This document shows positions 52,057 through 61,859 of a DNA stretch of 64,000 nt, in pieces. This DNA comes from Brevibacterium atlanticum (GTDB taxonomy: Bacteria > Actinomycetota > Actinomycetes > Actinomycetales > Brevibacteriaceae), in assembly GCF_011617245.1 (NCBI RefSeq), contig NZ_CP050152.1, forward strand, positions 2,098,503-2,162,502, in the 5' to 3' direction. Under the pieces are notes generated by a model. It was not told where the DNA came from, did not search any database, and worked only from the letters and a program-made list of their open reading frames with translations. Position 1 is the stretch's first letter; each line of letters begins with the position of its first letter. The translations under genes were made by a program, and so were the position numbers.

Positions 52057-54137
52057 AGCTGTCTCTCAAACCTCAGGCCATCAACGATGTGCTCGACGGC
52101 CGCTGGGCCGAGGGCCGACGTCGGGGCCGCGAACTGGCCCTGGATTCCCGGACCCACGAGGATCCCGCCGATGACCTCGAGACCACTCGTGCGAAGACCC
52201 TCGTCGGTGTCGAACTCATGGCCGACTCCGGTCTGCCGCTCGTCAGCCTGCCGCCCGAGCTGGGCGGGAAGAACCAGCACGCCACCAACGTCGCGGGCTT
52301 CGAGGAGACGGTCACCGCCGCTCCCAGCCTGCAGATCAAGGCCGGAGTGCAGTTCGGCCTCTTCGGCGGAGCGATCCTCCACCTCGGCGATGCCGAACAG
52401 CACAAGAAATGGCTGATCGATGCGCAGACCGGCAGACTGCTGGGCTCGTTCGCGATGACGGAGATCGGACACGGATCGGATGTCGCCTCGGTGGCGACGA
52501 CGGCGACCTATGATGTCGATGCGGAAGAGTTCGTCATCACCACTCCCTTCCGTGCCGCGACCAAGGAATACATCGGCAATGCGGCCCGGGATGCTCGTGC
52601 GGCTGTCGTGTTCGCCCAGCTCATCACCGCCGGGGTCAACCACGGGGTGCATGCCTTCTTCGTTCCCGTCCGTGATGAGGCCGGGGACCCGTTGCCGGGG
52701 ATCTCGATCGAGGACGACGGCTTCAAGGGCGGCCTCAAGGGCGTCGACAACGGACGCCTCGCCTTCACCGACGTGCGCATCCCACGGACCAATCTGCTCA
52801 ACCGGTATGGCGATGTCAGTGCCGACGGCACCTACTCCTCCCCCATCGACTCACCGGGACGCCGCTTCTTCACCATGCTCGGCACCCTGGTCCAGGGGCG
52901 TGTCTCCCTCGACGGCGCCGCGATCGTGGCATCGAAGATCGCTCTCGACATCGCCGTGCGCTACGGACTCGAGCGCAAGCAGTTCAACTCCGTCGATGCG
53001 ATCGAAGAGACCACTCTGCTCAGCTACCAGCAGCACCAGCGTCGGCTGATGCCCGCTCTCGCCGCCGTCTATGCCTCGAACTTCGCTCATGACAAGCTGC
53101 TCGCCTCGTTCGAAGAGGTCTTCTCCGGTGCCGATGACTCCGAGGAGAACCGGGCCGTGCTCGAGACCCGTGCAGCGGCGTTCAAGGCAGATACGACCTG
53201 GATGGCGCTCGACGTCATCCAGGAATGCCGCGAGGCCTGCGGTGGCGCCGGCTTCATGGCCGAGAACCGACTGGTCGGACTGCGTGCCGATATGGACGTC
53301 TACGCCACCTTCGAAGGCGACAACACGGTCCTCCTCCAGCTGGCGGCCAAGCGCCTGCTCGGCGACTATGCGAAGGAATTCTCCAACCTCGACATCGGCG
53401 GCGTCGCCCGTTTCATCGGCACCCGCGCGGCCGAGCACAGCCTCTACCGCACCGGCCTGGCCAATGCCGGCACGGCGATCTCCGATGTCTTCAGCGGCAA
53501 CCTCAGCGAGAAGCGGATCCGTTCCGGTCGTCTGCAGCGGACTCTGCTGGAGAACCGGGTCGAGTCCATGGTCGCCTCAGTGGCGCAGAACCTGCGTCCG
53601 GCGATGAAGATGTCTCAGGCCGATGCCGGTGAGCTGTTCAACTCCACTCAGCACGAACTCATCGAGATGGCTCGCGCCTATGTCGAGCTGGAGAAGTGGA
53701 AGGCTCTCGACGAGAAGATGAAGGAGCAGACCGACGCCGATCAGGCCAAGGTGTTCCGCCGCCTGCGTGACACCTACGGTCTCACGCTCATCGAGCGTCA
53801 TCTGGGCTGGCATCTCATGTACGGGCGTCTGCCGATGTTCCGTGCCCGTCAGATCAACGACACGCTCAACCGTCTGTGCGCGAAGCTGGCCGCGAACGCC
53901 CTCGATCTCGTGGAGTCCTTCGGCTACGGCGACGAGCACCGTCGGGCCACCATCGCCACGGGTGTGGAAGGCAAGCGGCAGGCCGAGGCCGCGGACTACT
54001 TCCGCCGAGCCCGCGCTCAGGAAGACTTCCCCGTCGATGAGAAGCACCTGCGCAAGGCCGAGAAGGCTGCCGCCAAGGCAGCAGCGAAAGCAGCGGCCAA
54101 GGCCGGCAGCAGGTCCGGCAGCAAGGCCGGCGTGTAG
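52053..54137 (+). CDS. acyl-CoA oxidase/dehydrogenase-type flavoenzyme
   Basis: 694 residues from the ATG at 52053, after AGGAG. Length and the blocks GSFAMTEIGHGSDVASVATTATYD, TKEYIGNAARDARAAVVFAQL, GVDNGRLAFTDVRIPRTNLLNRYGDVSADGTYSSPI and GRVSLDGAAIVASKIALDIAVRYGLERKQF match the acyl-CoA oxidase branch better than four-helix-bundle ACADs of 380 residues. It introduces a 2,3-double bond in an acyl-CoA. The position corresponds to fadE5 next to M. tuberculosis Rv0241c-Rv0243. The last 30 residues are an Ala/Lys repeat tail of unknown use. Confidence 0.85.
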   Translation: MKLSLKPQAINDVLDGRWAEGRRRGRELALDSRTHEDPADDLETTRAKTLVGVELMADSGLPLVSLPPELGGKNQHATNVAGFEETVTAAPSLQIKAGVQFGLFGGAILHLGDAEQHKKWLIDAQTGRLLGSFAMTEIGHGSDVASVATTATYDVDAEEFVITTPFRAATKEYIGNAARDARAAVVFAQLITAGVNHGVHAFFVPVRDEAGDPLPGISIEDDGFKGGLKGVDNGRLAFTDVRIPRTNLLNRYGDVSADGTYSSPIDSPGRRFFTMLGTLVQGRVSLDGAAIVASKIALDIAVRYGLERKQFNSVDAIEETTLLSYQQHQRRLMPALAAVYASNFAHDKLLASFEEVFSGADDSEENRAVLETRAAAFKADTTWMALDVIQECREACGGAGFMAENRLVGLRADMDVYATFEGDNTVLLQLAAKRLLGDYAKEFSNLDIGGVARFIGTRAAEHSLYRTGLANAGTAISDVFSGNLSEKRIRSGRLQRTLLENRVESMVASVAQNLRPAMKMSQADAGELFNSTQHELIEMARAYVELEKWKALDEKMKEQTDADQAKVFRRLRDTYGLTLIERHLGWHLMYGRLPMFRARQINDTLNRLCAKLAANALDLVESFGYGDEHRRATIATGVEGKRQAEAADYFRRARAQEDFPVDEKHLRKAEKAAAKAAAKAAAKAGSRSGSKAGV

Positions 54138-54197
54138 TCACTCCTCCCCCGGCCGCGTCGGCGCTCGTCCATCCGAGCGCCGAGGCGTGGATACGAA

Positions 54198-54229
54198 GAA
54201 TCCCCGCAGCGAACGGTCTGCGGGGATTC
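54198..54229. terminator. bidirectional terminator between acyl-CoA oxidase-like gene and metX
   Basis: Perfect 12-bp arms (GAATCCCCGCAG and CTGCGGGGATTC) with an 8-base loop between convergent genes. Confidence 0.85.
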
Positions 54230-54246
54230 CTCGTGTTCGGGAGCAC

Positions 54247-55281
54247 TCAGGCGGCGAGGAAGCCTGCGAGCACAGTCGAGATCTTGGTCGACTCGGTGAG
54301 GAATCCATCGTGGCCGACGGGAGAGTCGATGACTTCGTGACGGACCTTTCCCGGCAGCGCTTCGGCGAGGACCTCCAGCTGCTCGGGCGGGAACAGTCGA
54401 TCCGAGGACACGGAGATCACGAGGTTGTCCGTACAGGCGTCGGCCAGCGCGGTGCGCAGGTCACTCGAGCGCCCGCGGCGCACATCGTGATCGCGCAGAG
54501 CGCGAGTGAGCACGAGGTAGCTGTGCGGGTCGAAGCGAGCGGTGAGCTTCTTCGCCTGATGGTCGAGGTAGGAGCTGACCTCGTAGTAGTTCTCCGAACG
54601 CATCCGACGTGAGAAGCGCTCGTTGAGATCGGCGTCGTTGCGGTAGGTCAGATGGGCGATCTGGCGCGCCAGGCCCAGTCCTTGGGACGGGAAGCGACCG
54701 ACCGCGGAATAGTCCCCGGCATAGTAGTCGGGGTCGAGTTCGATCGCCCGCTCCTGCATCATCGCCCACGCGATCTGGTCGGCCTCGCAGAAGGCCGGTG
54801 CTGCGATGACGGCGCATTTGCGCACCTTCCGCTGGTCGAGCAGAGCGAATTCGAGTGCTCGTGCTCCACCCATGGATCCGCCGATGACCGCCGCCCAGGA
54901 CTCGATGCCGAGGATCTGGGCGAGGTTGTGCTCCAGTCTCGCCATGTCTCGGATCGAGACCGCCGGGAAGCGTGAGCCGTAGGCCAGTCCGTCGTCGAAG
55001 GTCGACTGCGGCCCGGTCGTGCCCGAGCATCCGCCGAGCGAGTTCGCACACACCACGTAGTACTCGTTCGTGTCCACGGCTTCGCCGGGACCGACGACAC
55101 CCGACCACCATTCGGTGACGTGGGTGTCGCCGGTGAGGGCGTGTTCGATGAGGATCGCATTGCTGCGATCCGCGTTGAGAGTGCCGAAGGTCTCATAGGC
55201 GATCTCAACTGTGCCGAACGTATGCCCGGAATCCGTGCCGAAGCCCAGAATCCGCTCGACGGAGGTGCTCTGGGTGGTCAT
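54247..55281 (-). CDS. metX: homoserine O-acetyltransferase MetX
   Basis: 344 residues of the alpha/beta-hydrolase acyltransferase family. Nucleophile elbow VIGGSMGGARALE (Ser), Asp in SVSSDRLFPPEQ and His in SPVGHDGFL complete the triad. ANSLGGCSGTTGPQS is the MetX oxyanion region. It acetylates homoserine with acetyl-CoA, the first step of methionine synthesis by direct sulfhydrylation. Starts one base after the metY stop and lacks its own ribosome site, so it is coupled to metY. Confidence 0.94.
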   Translation of the reverse strand: MTTQSTSVERILGFGTDSGHTFGTVEIAYETFGTLNADRSNAILIEHALTGDTHVTEWWSGVVGPGEAVDTNEYYVVCANSLGGCSGTTGPQSTFDDGLAYGSRFPAVSIRDMARLEHNLAQILGIESWAAVIGGSMGGARALEFALLDQRKVRKCAVIAAPAFCEADQIAWAMMQERAIELDPDYYAGDYSAVGRFPSQGLGLARQIAHLTYRNDADLNERFSRRMRSENYYEVSSYLDHQAKKLTARFDPHSYLVLTRALRDHDVRRGRSSDLRTALADACTDNLVISVSSDRLFPPEQLEVLAEALPGKVRHEVIDSPVGHDGFLTESTKISTVLAGFLAA

Positions 55282-55282
55282 C

Positions 55283-56605
55283 TCAGGCCGCGGTCTGCGC
55301 CTTCGCGGCAGCCGCTGCGAAGCCCTTGTCGAGGTCGGCGATGATGTCGTCGATGCCTTCGATGCCGACGGACAGGCGCACCAGCGCCGGGTTGACGCCG
55401 GCAGCCTTCTGGGCCTCTTCGTCGAGCTGCGCATGCGTGGTCGAGGCCGGGTGGATGACGAGCGAGCGGACGTCGCCGATGTTCGCCACCAGCGAGTGCA
55501 GCTCCAGGGCGTCGACGAACGCCACGGCTGCGTCGTAGCCGCCGGCGATGTCGAATGCGAGCACCGAGCCCACGCCGCCCGGCAGGTACTTCTTGGCCAG
55601 GCCGTTCCAGGGGCTGGATTCGAGGCCCGCATAGGCGACGCGGTCGACCTGGTCGTGGCCTTCGAGGTAGACAGCGACCTTGGTGGCGTTCTCGACGTGG
55701 CGTTCGATGCGCAGGCTCAGGGTTTCGATGCCCTGGGCGAGCAGGAAGGCGCTGTGCGGGCTGAGCGAAGGTCCGATGTCGCGCAGGCCCTGCACGCGGG
55801 CCTTGAGTCCGTAGGACACGTTCGCACCGAAAGGTCCGTCGGCGCCGAGGTCGCGGGCGAAGACGAGGCCGTTGTAGGTGACATCGGGTTCGTTGAAGCC
55901 GGGGAACTTCTCCGGCTGTGCGCCGTAGTCGAAGTTGCCGCTGTCGACGATGACGCCGGCGACGGAGTTGCCGTGTCCGCCGAGGTACTTCGTGGCCGAG
56001 TGGACGACGACGTCGGCGCCGTGCTCGATGGGACGCACGAGGTAGGGGCTGGCCAGGGTGTTGTCGACGATCAGCGGGACACCGGCCTCGTGGGCGATCG
56101 CGGCGATCGCTTCGATATCGAGGATGTCCGAACGCGGGTTCGACACGACCTCGCCGAAGACGAGTTTGGTGTTGTCCTGGATCGCGTTCTTCCACGCTTC
56201 GTGGTCATCGACGTCGACGAAGGTGGTGTCGATGCCGAGCTTGCGCAGCGTGACGTCGAAGAGGTTGACGGTTCCGCCGTAGAGGCTGGAGCTGGCCACG
56301 ATGTGGTCTCCGGCTCCGGCGATGTTCGTGATGGCCAGGAAGGCCGCGGACTGGCCTGAGGCGGTGAGGACTGCGTGGACTCCGCCTTCCAGGTCGGCGA
56401 TGCGGTTCTCCACGACCTCGTTCGTGGGGTTCGTCAGTCGGCTGTAGACGGGGCCGACGTCGGTCAGCGCGAAGCGGCTGGCCGCATGCGCGGCGTCGTT
56501 GAATACGAACGAGGTGGTCTGGTGAATGGGCAGGGCGCGCGATCCGGTGTTCGGATCGGGAACCTGTCCGGCATGGATCTGGCGGGTTTCGAATGCCTGG
56601 GTCAT
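55283..56605 (-). CDS. metY: O-acetylhomoserine sulfhydrylase MetY
   Basis: 440 residues from the ATG at 56605, with AAGGAGA upstream. PLP Lys in VVHSATKYLGGHGNSVAG and the Cys/Met-metabolism signature confirm the family; PIHQTTSFVFNDAAHAASRF and SSLYGGTVNLFDVTLRKLG are typical of MetY rather than MetB/MetC. It converts O-acetylhomoserine and sulfide to homocysteine. The leader contains four phased GTCAT repeats, and I see no SAM-riboswitch core. Confidence 0.94.
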   Translation of the reverse strand: MTQAFETRQIHAGQVPDPNTGSRALPIHQTTSFVFNDAAHAASRFALTDVGPVYSRLTNPTNEVVENRIADLEGGVHAVLTASGQSAAFLAITNIAGAGDHIVASSSLYGGTVNLFDVTLRKLGIDTTFVDVDDHEAWKNAIQDNTKLVFGEVVSNPRSDILDIEAIAAIAHEAGVPLIVDNTLASPYLVRPIEHGADVVVHSATKYLGGHGNSVAGVIVDSGNFDYGAQPEKFPGFNEPDVTYNGLVFARDLGADGPFGANVSYGLKARVQGLRDIGPSLSPHSAFLLAQGIETLSLRIERHVENATKVAVYLEGHDQVDRVAYAGLESSPWNGLAKKYLPGGVGSVLAFDIAGGYDAAVAFVDALELHSLVANIGDVRSLVIHPASTTHAQLDEEAQKAAGVNPALVRLSVGIEGIDDIIADLDKGFAAAAAKAQTAA

Positions 56606-56702
56606 GATCTCTCCTTCGTGGGTGCCTCGGCGGAGGCGGTGCGGATCGGTGGTGGTGACGTGTCTACTGTCATCGACTTCGCTTCGCGGTGAGGGCGGAT
56701 GT

Positions 56703-56738
56703 GTCATGTGGCTGTCATCGTCCGTCATGTTTCGTCAT
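56703..56738. promoter_or_regulatory. four phased GTCAT repeats upstream of metY
   Basis: GTCAT begins at 56703, 56714, 56724 and 56734 (spacing 11, 10, 10 bp). They lie 98-133 bp before the metY start and 36 bp past the dnaE2 stop; a further GTCAT is at 56669. The helical phasing suggests cooperative binding by a regulator, identity unknown. Confidence 0.5.
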
Positions 56739-56773
56739 ACCCCTGTGCGCGGTCGTCGTCTGGGACCTGCGGG

Positions 56774-59700
56774 TCAGCGAAAGTTCCGTGCCTTCGTCGG
56801 CAGCTGCACCTCGAGCGGGATGAGTTTGTGCGCGTAGAGGCTCACGACCTCTCCCCCGCGCTGGATGAGCCCGGTGACGACGAGGAAGTTCCGCGAGGTC
56901 GCGACCGTCCGGAAGCGTTTCATCAGCCCGGCCGTGGCGACGACGTTGAGCATCCCGAACTCGTCCTCCAAGTTGATGAAGGTGATCCCCGAGGCGGTCG
57001 CCGGGCGCTGCCGGTGGGTGACGATCGCAGCCACGCTCATCCGGGTTCCGTCCGCGGCGGCCGCGGCATCCGCAGTTGAGGAGTATCCGCGGGCGATGAG
57101 CTGATCGCGCAGGATCTCCGTGGGATAGCCGTCGACGGTGATCCCGGTGGAGAAGAGTTCGGCCAGGGTCGTATCGAAGGCGTCCATGCTCGGCAGGCTC
57201 GGTGCCGAGTCCACCGAGGCGGTGCCCGGCAGCAGTCCCGGATGGGCGCCGGCGACTCCCCCGGCCAGCCACAGCGCCTGCCGGCGGTCGAGGTCGAATC
57301 CGGACAGGGCCCCGGCCGTGGCCAGGGATTCCAGAGCCTGCTTGCCGATGCCGGTGCGTTCGGCCAGATCCGCCACCGAGGTGAAGGGAGCGATCGCGCG
57401 CTCACGGACGATCACCTCGGCGAAGGTGCCGACGTGGGCGACCGATTCGAGTCCCAGACGTATCCCCAGCTCCCCCGCCGAGGCGGCCGCGCCGTCGGCG
57501 TCCCCGACCGAAGCGACCGTGCCCGCTCCCGTGGCGGCGGTGCTGTGCCCCTGTTCCCCGGCACCGACCCTCTCGAGGTCCGTCTCCGCCTGCGACCAGC
57601 GGATGTCGACCGGCAGAATCGGCACACCATGGCGGCGGGCATCGGTGATGAGCGACTGCGGGGAGTAGAAGCCCATCGGCTGGCTGCGCAGCAGACCGGC
57701 GGTGAAGGCCGCATGGTGGTGGAGTTTGAACCAGGCGGACTGGTAGACGAGGTTCGCGAAGCTGATGGCGTGCGATTCGGGGAACCCGTAGTTCGCGAAG
57801 GCCGCGATGGTCGCGAAGATCGCCTCGGCGGTGTCCTCGTCGACCCCGCGGGCAAGGGCGCCCGTACGGAATCTCTCCGCGAGTTCGGCCATCCGCCTCT
57901 CCGAGCGGCGTGAGCCCATGGCCTGCCGCAGACGGTCGGCATCGGCCCCCGTGAAGCCGCCAACGTCGATGGCCATCTGCATCAGCTGCTCCTGGAACAG
58001 CGGCACCCCGCAGGTCTTGGCCAGGGACTTCTCCAACAGCGGATGGAGGTATTCGACCGTATCGAGGCCCTGTCTCCTGCGGATGTAGGGGTGGACGGAG
58101 CCGCCCTGGATGGGGCCGGGGCGGATGAGCGCGACCTGCACGGCGAGATCGTAGAAGGTCCGCGGACGCAGCCTGGGCAGGGTCGCGAGCTGGGCGCGGG
58201 ATTCGACCTGGAAGACGCCGACGGCATCGGCACGGCAGAGCATGTCGTACACGTCCTCGTCCTCATCGTCGATCTCCGCCCGATCGATGAGTTCCCCGGT
58301 GTGGCGATAGACGAGTCCGACCATCTCGTGCAGGGCGGTGAGCATGCCCAAGCCGAGCAGGTCGAACTTCACCAGCTCCATGGCCTCGCAGTCGTCCTTG
58401 TCCCACTGCACCACGGTGCGGTGGCCCATCGTCGCCTTCTCGATCGGCACCACCTCCCCGATGGGTCGGTCGGCCAGGATCATCCCGCCGGAGTGGATGC
58501 CCAGATGCCGGGGCGAGCCGAGCAGGTCACCGGCGACGGTGAGGACGGGGGCGGGCACCGGGGAGTCCTCGGCGTCGGGCAGACTGGCCCACCGGTTACT
58601 CGACTTCGAGAATGCGTCCTGCTGTCCGGGAGCGTAGCCGAGGCTGAACGCGGCATCGCGGATCGCCGACTTCGCGCGGTAGGTGATGACATTGGCCACC
58701 TGAGCCGCCCGGTCGCGGCCGAAGTGGTCGTAGACGTACTGGATGACCTCTTCGCGGCGACCTGATTCGATGTCGATGTCGATGTCCGGGTACCCCTTGC
58801 GGTCCGGGGACAGGAACCGGTCGAAGAGCAGCCCGTGCTTGACCGCGTCGACGGCGGTGATGCCGAGGACGAAGCAGACCGCGGAGTTCGCCGCCGAGCC
58901 CCGGCCCTGGCAGAAGATTCCCATATTGCGGCAGAATTCGGTGATGTCGAAGACGATGAGGAAGTAGCCGCAGAAGCCCAGCTGGGCGATCATGTCCATC
59001 TCCCGGTCCAGCTGCTCCCACGCTCTGGGGTGCTCGGTGCGGGGTCCGTAGCGCTGCCGTCCGCGTTCGGCGATGAGACCGCGCAGATAGGCCTCCCCGT
59101 CGCCGTCATCGGGCATCGGCGCCTTCGGCAGATCGGGGCGGGCCGAGCCGAGGACGAAGGAGCATTCCCGCCCGATCCGCACCGCGTTCTCCAGCGCCTG
59201 ACGGGGGAACCGTGCGAGCATCTCCTCACCGGTGTGGATCCGTGCATTCGCCGTCGCCGGCAGCCATCCGGACAGTTCGTCCAGCGACAGCCGGGATCGC
59301 ACCGAGGCCCGCACCTGCGCAGACTTCCAGCGGGCGCGGGTGGCGAAGTGGACGGTGTTGCTGGCCATGATCGGCAGACGGGTGCGCTCCGCCAGATCGC
59401 CGAGGTGGCGCAGCCGCTCATCATCATCGGGGGTTCCATCCCGGCTGAGTTCGACGGCGATCCGGTCGCGCCCGAACAGGGCGACGAGACTGCGCAGAGC
59501 ACCCAGACCGCCGTCGGGATCGGTCAGGGCGCGCCGCAGCGGTCCCTTGCGGCAGCCGGTGAGGATCATCCAGTCCCCGTCCATGGCCGCCAGCTCTTCG
59601 AGGTCGAAGACCGGACGGTTCTTCTCTCCGCGCAGATTCGCCTCGGTGATGGCTTGGGAGAGGCGGTGATAGCCGTCGACGCTGCGGGCGAGGACGAGCA

Positions 59701-60211
59701 GGTGGGTGGCATCGGGGTCGGTCTGGCCGGGGATCTTCTCGCTCAGCCCCACGGACAGTTCGGATCCGAACACGGTGGGCAGGCCCACCTCGGCGGCGGC
59801 ATGGGCGAAGCGGACCGCACCGTAGAGGCCATTGTGATCGGTCAGCGCCAGAGAGGTCAGCCCGGCGGCCGCACCGGCGGCCACGAGCTCCTCGGGATCG
59901 GAGGCACCGTCGAGGAAGCTGAACTGGGAGTGCACGTGCAGCTCCGCCCAGTCCACGCTCGCTCGCCGCAGCAGCGGTCCCCGCTTCGCGCCCGCGCCGT
60001 CGACGGATGTGCCGTGGTAGCGGTCGCGTCCGTCGGGACCGCGTGGGCCGACCGAGACCTGGTAGCGGTCCGGGCGGGAGAACGCCGGGGCATCGGAACC
60101 GTCGGCATGCTTGTCGACGGGACGGTCTGCCCCTGGCTGGCCTGGGACCCCCTTTCCTTCGAGCCGACGGGCCAGCTTCGACCAGGGTGTGCGCGGATTC
60201 GAGAATCCCAT
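56774..60211 (-). CDS. dnaE2: error-prone DNA polymerase DnaE2
   Basis: 1145 residues. A PHP domain (ELHVHSQFSFLDGASDPEELV) near residues 90-330, C-family polymerase core with FCQGRGSAANSAVCFVLGIT and catalytic acids in GYPDIDIDIESGRREEVIQYVYDHFGRD, fingers with the PGPIQGGSVHPYIRRRQG motif, HhH region and C-terminal OB fold. Lacks the clamp-binding tail of DnaE1. With ImuA' and ImuB it forms the actinobacterial mutasome for damage-induced mutagenesis. AGGAGGAG precedes the ATG. Last gene of the SOS operon. Confidence 0.94.
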   Translation of the reverse strand: MGFSNPRTPWSKLARRLEGKGVPGQPGADRPVDKHADGSDAPAFSRPDRYQVSVGPRGPDGRDRYHGTSVDGAGAKRGPLLRRASVDWAELHVHSQFSFLDGASDPEELVAAGAAAGLTSLALTDHNGLYGAVRFAHAAAEVGLPTVFGSELSVGLSEKIPGQTDPDATHLLVLARSVDGYHRLSQAITEANLRGEKNRPVFDLEELAAMDGDWMILTGCRKGPLRRALTDPDGGLGALRSLVALFGRDRIAVELSRDGTPDDDERLRHLGDLAERTRLPIMASNTVHFATRARWKSAQVRASVRSRLSLDELSGWLPATANARIHTGEEMLARFPRQALENAVRIGRECSFVLGSARPDLPKAPMPDDGDGEAYLRGLIAERGRQRYGPRTEHPRAWEQLDREMDMIAQLGFCGYFLIVFDITEFCRNMGIFCQGRGSAANSAVCFVLGITAVDAVKHGLLFDRFLSPDRKGYPDIDIDIESGRREEVIQYVYDHFGRDRAAQVANVITYRAKSAIRDAAFSLGYAPGQQDAFSKSSNRWASLPDAEDSPVPAPVLTVAGDLLGSPRHLGIHSGGMILADRPIGEVVPIEKATMGHRTVVQWDKDDCEAMELVKFDLLGLGMLTALHEMVGLVYRHTGELIDRAEIDDEDEDVYDMLCRADAVGVFQVESRAQLATLPRLRPRTFYDLAVQVALIRPGPIQGGSVHPYIRRRQGLDTVEYLHPLLEKSLAKTCGVPLFQEQLMQMAIDVGGFTGADADRLRQAMGSRRSERRMAELAERFRTGALARGVDEDTAEAIFATIAAFANYGFPESHAISFANLVYQSAWFKLHHHAAFTAGLLRSQPMGFYSPQSLITDARRHGVPILPVDIRWSQAETDLERVGAGEQGHSTAATGAGTVASVGDADGAAASAGELGIRLGLESVAHVGTFAEVIVRERAIAPFTSVADLAERTGIGKQALESLATAGALSGFDLDRRQALWLAGGVAGAHPGLLPGTASVDSAPSLPSMDAFDTTLAELFSTGITVDGYPTEILRDQLIARGYSSTADAAAAADGTRMSVAAIVTHRQRPATASGITFINLEDEFGMLNVVATAGLMKRFRTVATSRNFLVVTGLIQRGGEVVSLYAHKLIPLEVQLPTKARNFR

Positions 60212-60272
60212 CGGCGTCTCCTCCTCTCAACGGTGCGTATCACGTCAACGGTGCGTGTCTGGTGCACTCGGG

Positions 60273-61859
60273 TCAGCGGTAGCGGCCGGTGAGGTACCAC
60301 TGGCCGTGTTCCTTGCTCAGCAGGAGGGCTCTGCCCTGCTCGGTCACGACCTGCAGGCGGGTTCGGTAGACGGTCCGCCCGGGGTCCCACCATCCCGATT
60401 CGATGGGCCAGGATCCGGAATAGTCGGTGATGGCTTCGGTCTGTCCCGTGGGGAATCTGATCGTCGCCGGTGCGGTGTCCAATCCTGAGGGTCGGGCCTC
60501 CACCGGAGAGCCGTCGGCGGCGAGCACGTCGATAGCCGAATGTTCGACGGTGGTCGGCCTCGGTGCGTGCAGGGCGCCGGGCCAGGGAGCCTGGGGGCTG
60601 CGGGCGGGTGCGGCGGTCTGCTGCCACGGGGTCCACAGGTTCGTCTCGGCCGGGTCCCATCCGCCTTGGATGCCGGGGACCAGGACTGCGTCGGGGCCGA
60701 AGAGTCCCTGCAGGCGTTCGAGGGTGTGGGTGATCTGCCCGGTGTTCTCGTCGAACAGACTCCGCGTGGCACCGATCGGAGTCGTCAGCTCCGCTGCGAT
60801 GAGTCGCAGCGCGATGATGCCGTCCTCGGAGAAGTCCTCGGCGTCGGGTGCCGGATCTGCGGCACCGCGCGGGGATCCCTGTCCGGCACTCGCTCCGGCC
60901 AGCCAGCCCTCGGCCTGCCACCGCAGCCGGTCGGCGATCGCGTTCTCCTGCATGTCCTCGATCCGCCAGGTCCGGGAGGAGGACTGCCCGCCCGCGGCGT
61001 CGAGTTCGATCGTGATCTGGGTGCAGACGAGTCCCTGTCTGCGCACCTTGGCCAGCAGTTCCCTCCCGAGCTGTCGGGCGAGGAATCCGAGGGTGTCGCT
61101 GCGGGTCGTGGGAGCTTCGAGGCCGAGTTCGACCTCAAGCCGCTCTGCGCGGATGTGGTCGGCCGGCGGTGCCCCCGCCCGACCGCAGGCCAGGTCGTGG
61201 ACATGCCGGCCGAAGGCACCGAAACGTGAGTTCACGTCCTTGGCTTCGAGCCGGGCGAGGTCGCCGAGGGTGCGCAGACCCAGCTGCAGGAAGACCTCGA
61301 TGAGCGCGGTCGCCTCGGTGCCGGCGTATTCCAACGTCGTGATCGGCTGAGCGGCGAGGAAGTCCACAGTCTGTCCGGGTTCGACCCGGCGGGCCTGACC
61401 GGAGGCGAGGACCGCGGCGAAGACAGTGTCGGCGATGCCGGGGAAGAACTCCCATCCGGTCTCGGCCACGAGGGCGGAGACGAGGGCCTCGACGGCGCTG
61501 GGCTCATCGGGGTAGCCGTGCCGGAGGGAGTCGAGCGGGATCGCCAGGGTTCCCGGGCTGAGCAGGGTGAAGCGCGCAACGAGGTCTTCGAGGGCTCCGA
61601 CTCCAGCGCTGAAGCGACGGTTGTCCACGTCTTCGTCCCAGGTCACGACATGGGCTTCGGGGCACCGGTATCCCACGGCTCGTTTGTTGTTGCCGAGGGC
61701 GACACCGGCGGTGCGGGCGGGCGAATTGGCGGCGATGACCTTGCCGCCGTGGAGGACCGCGACCGGATGGCCGGGGCCGATCTCGTGTTCGGCCGCGGCG
61801 GCCACGGCCGGCCAGTCGGGCACGGTGAGCACGAGAGTGCGCCGCGGTTCATCCGACAT
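60273..61859 (-). CDS. imuB: Y-family polymerase-like mutasome protein ImuB
   Basis: 528 residues. The N-terminus LVLTVPDWPAVAAAAEHEIGPGHPVAVLHGGKVIAANSPARTAGV is Y-polymerase-like, but the catalytic acid of DMDxF is replaced (TVPDWP), as is normal for ImuB. It carries a little-finger region and a long C-terminal extension that in relatives binds the beta clamp and DnaE2. It acts as the hub of the mutasome. Overlaps imuA' by 11 bases. Confidence 0.92.
   Translation of the reverse strand: MSDEPRRTLVLTVPDWPAVAAAAEHEIGPGHPVAVLHGGKVIAANSPARTAGVALGNNKRAVGYRCPEAHVVTWDEDVDNRRFSAGVGALEDLVARFTLLSPGTLAIPLDSLRHGYPDEPSAVEALVSALVAETGWEFFPGIADTVFAAVLASGQARRVEPGQTVDFLAAQPITTLEYAGTEATALIEVFLQLGLRTLGDLARLEAKDVNSRFGAFGRHVHDLACGRAGAPPADHIRAERLEVELGLEAPTTRSDTLGFLARQLGRELLAKVRRQGLVCTQITIELDAAGGQSSSRTWRIEDMQENAIADRLRWQAEGWLAGASAGQGSPRGAADPAPDAEDFSEDGIIALRLIAAELTTPIGATRSLFDENTGQITHTLERLQGLFGPDAVLVPGIQGGWDPAETNLWTPWQQTAAPARSPQAPWPGALHAPRPTTVEHSAIDVLAADGSPVEARPSGLDTAPATIRFPTGQTEAITDYSGSWPIESGWWDPGRTVYRTRLQVVTEQGRALLLSKEHGQWYLTGRYR

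Noticed and set aside
56606..56773. SAM riboswitch in the metY leader
   Set aside because: No recognisable SAM-I or SAM-IV core pairing or conserved purine-rich junction was seen; GTCAT repeats explain the structure better.
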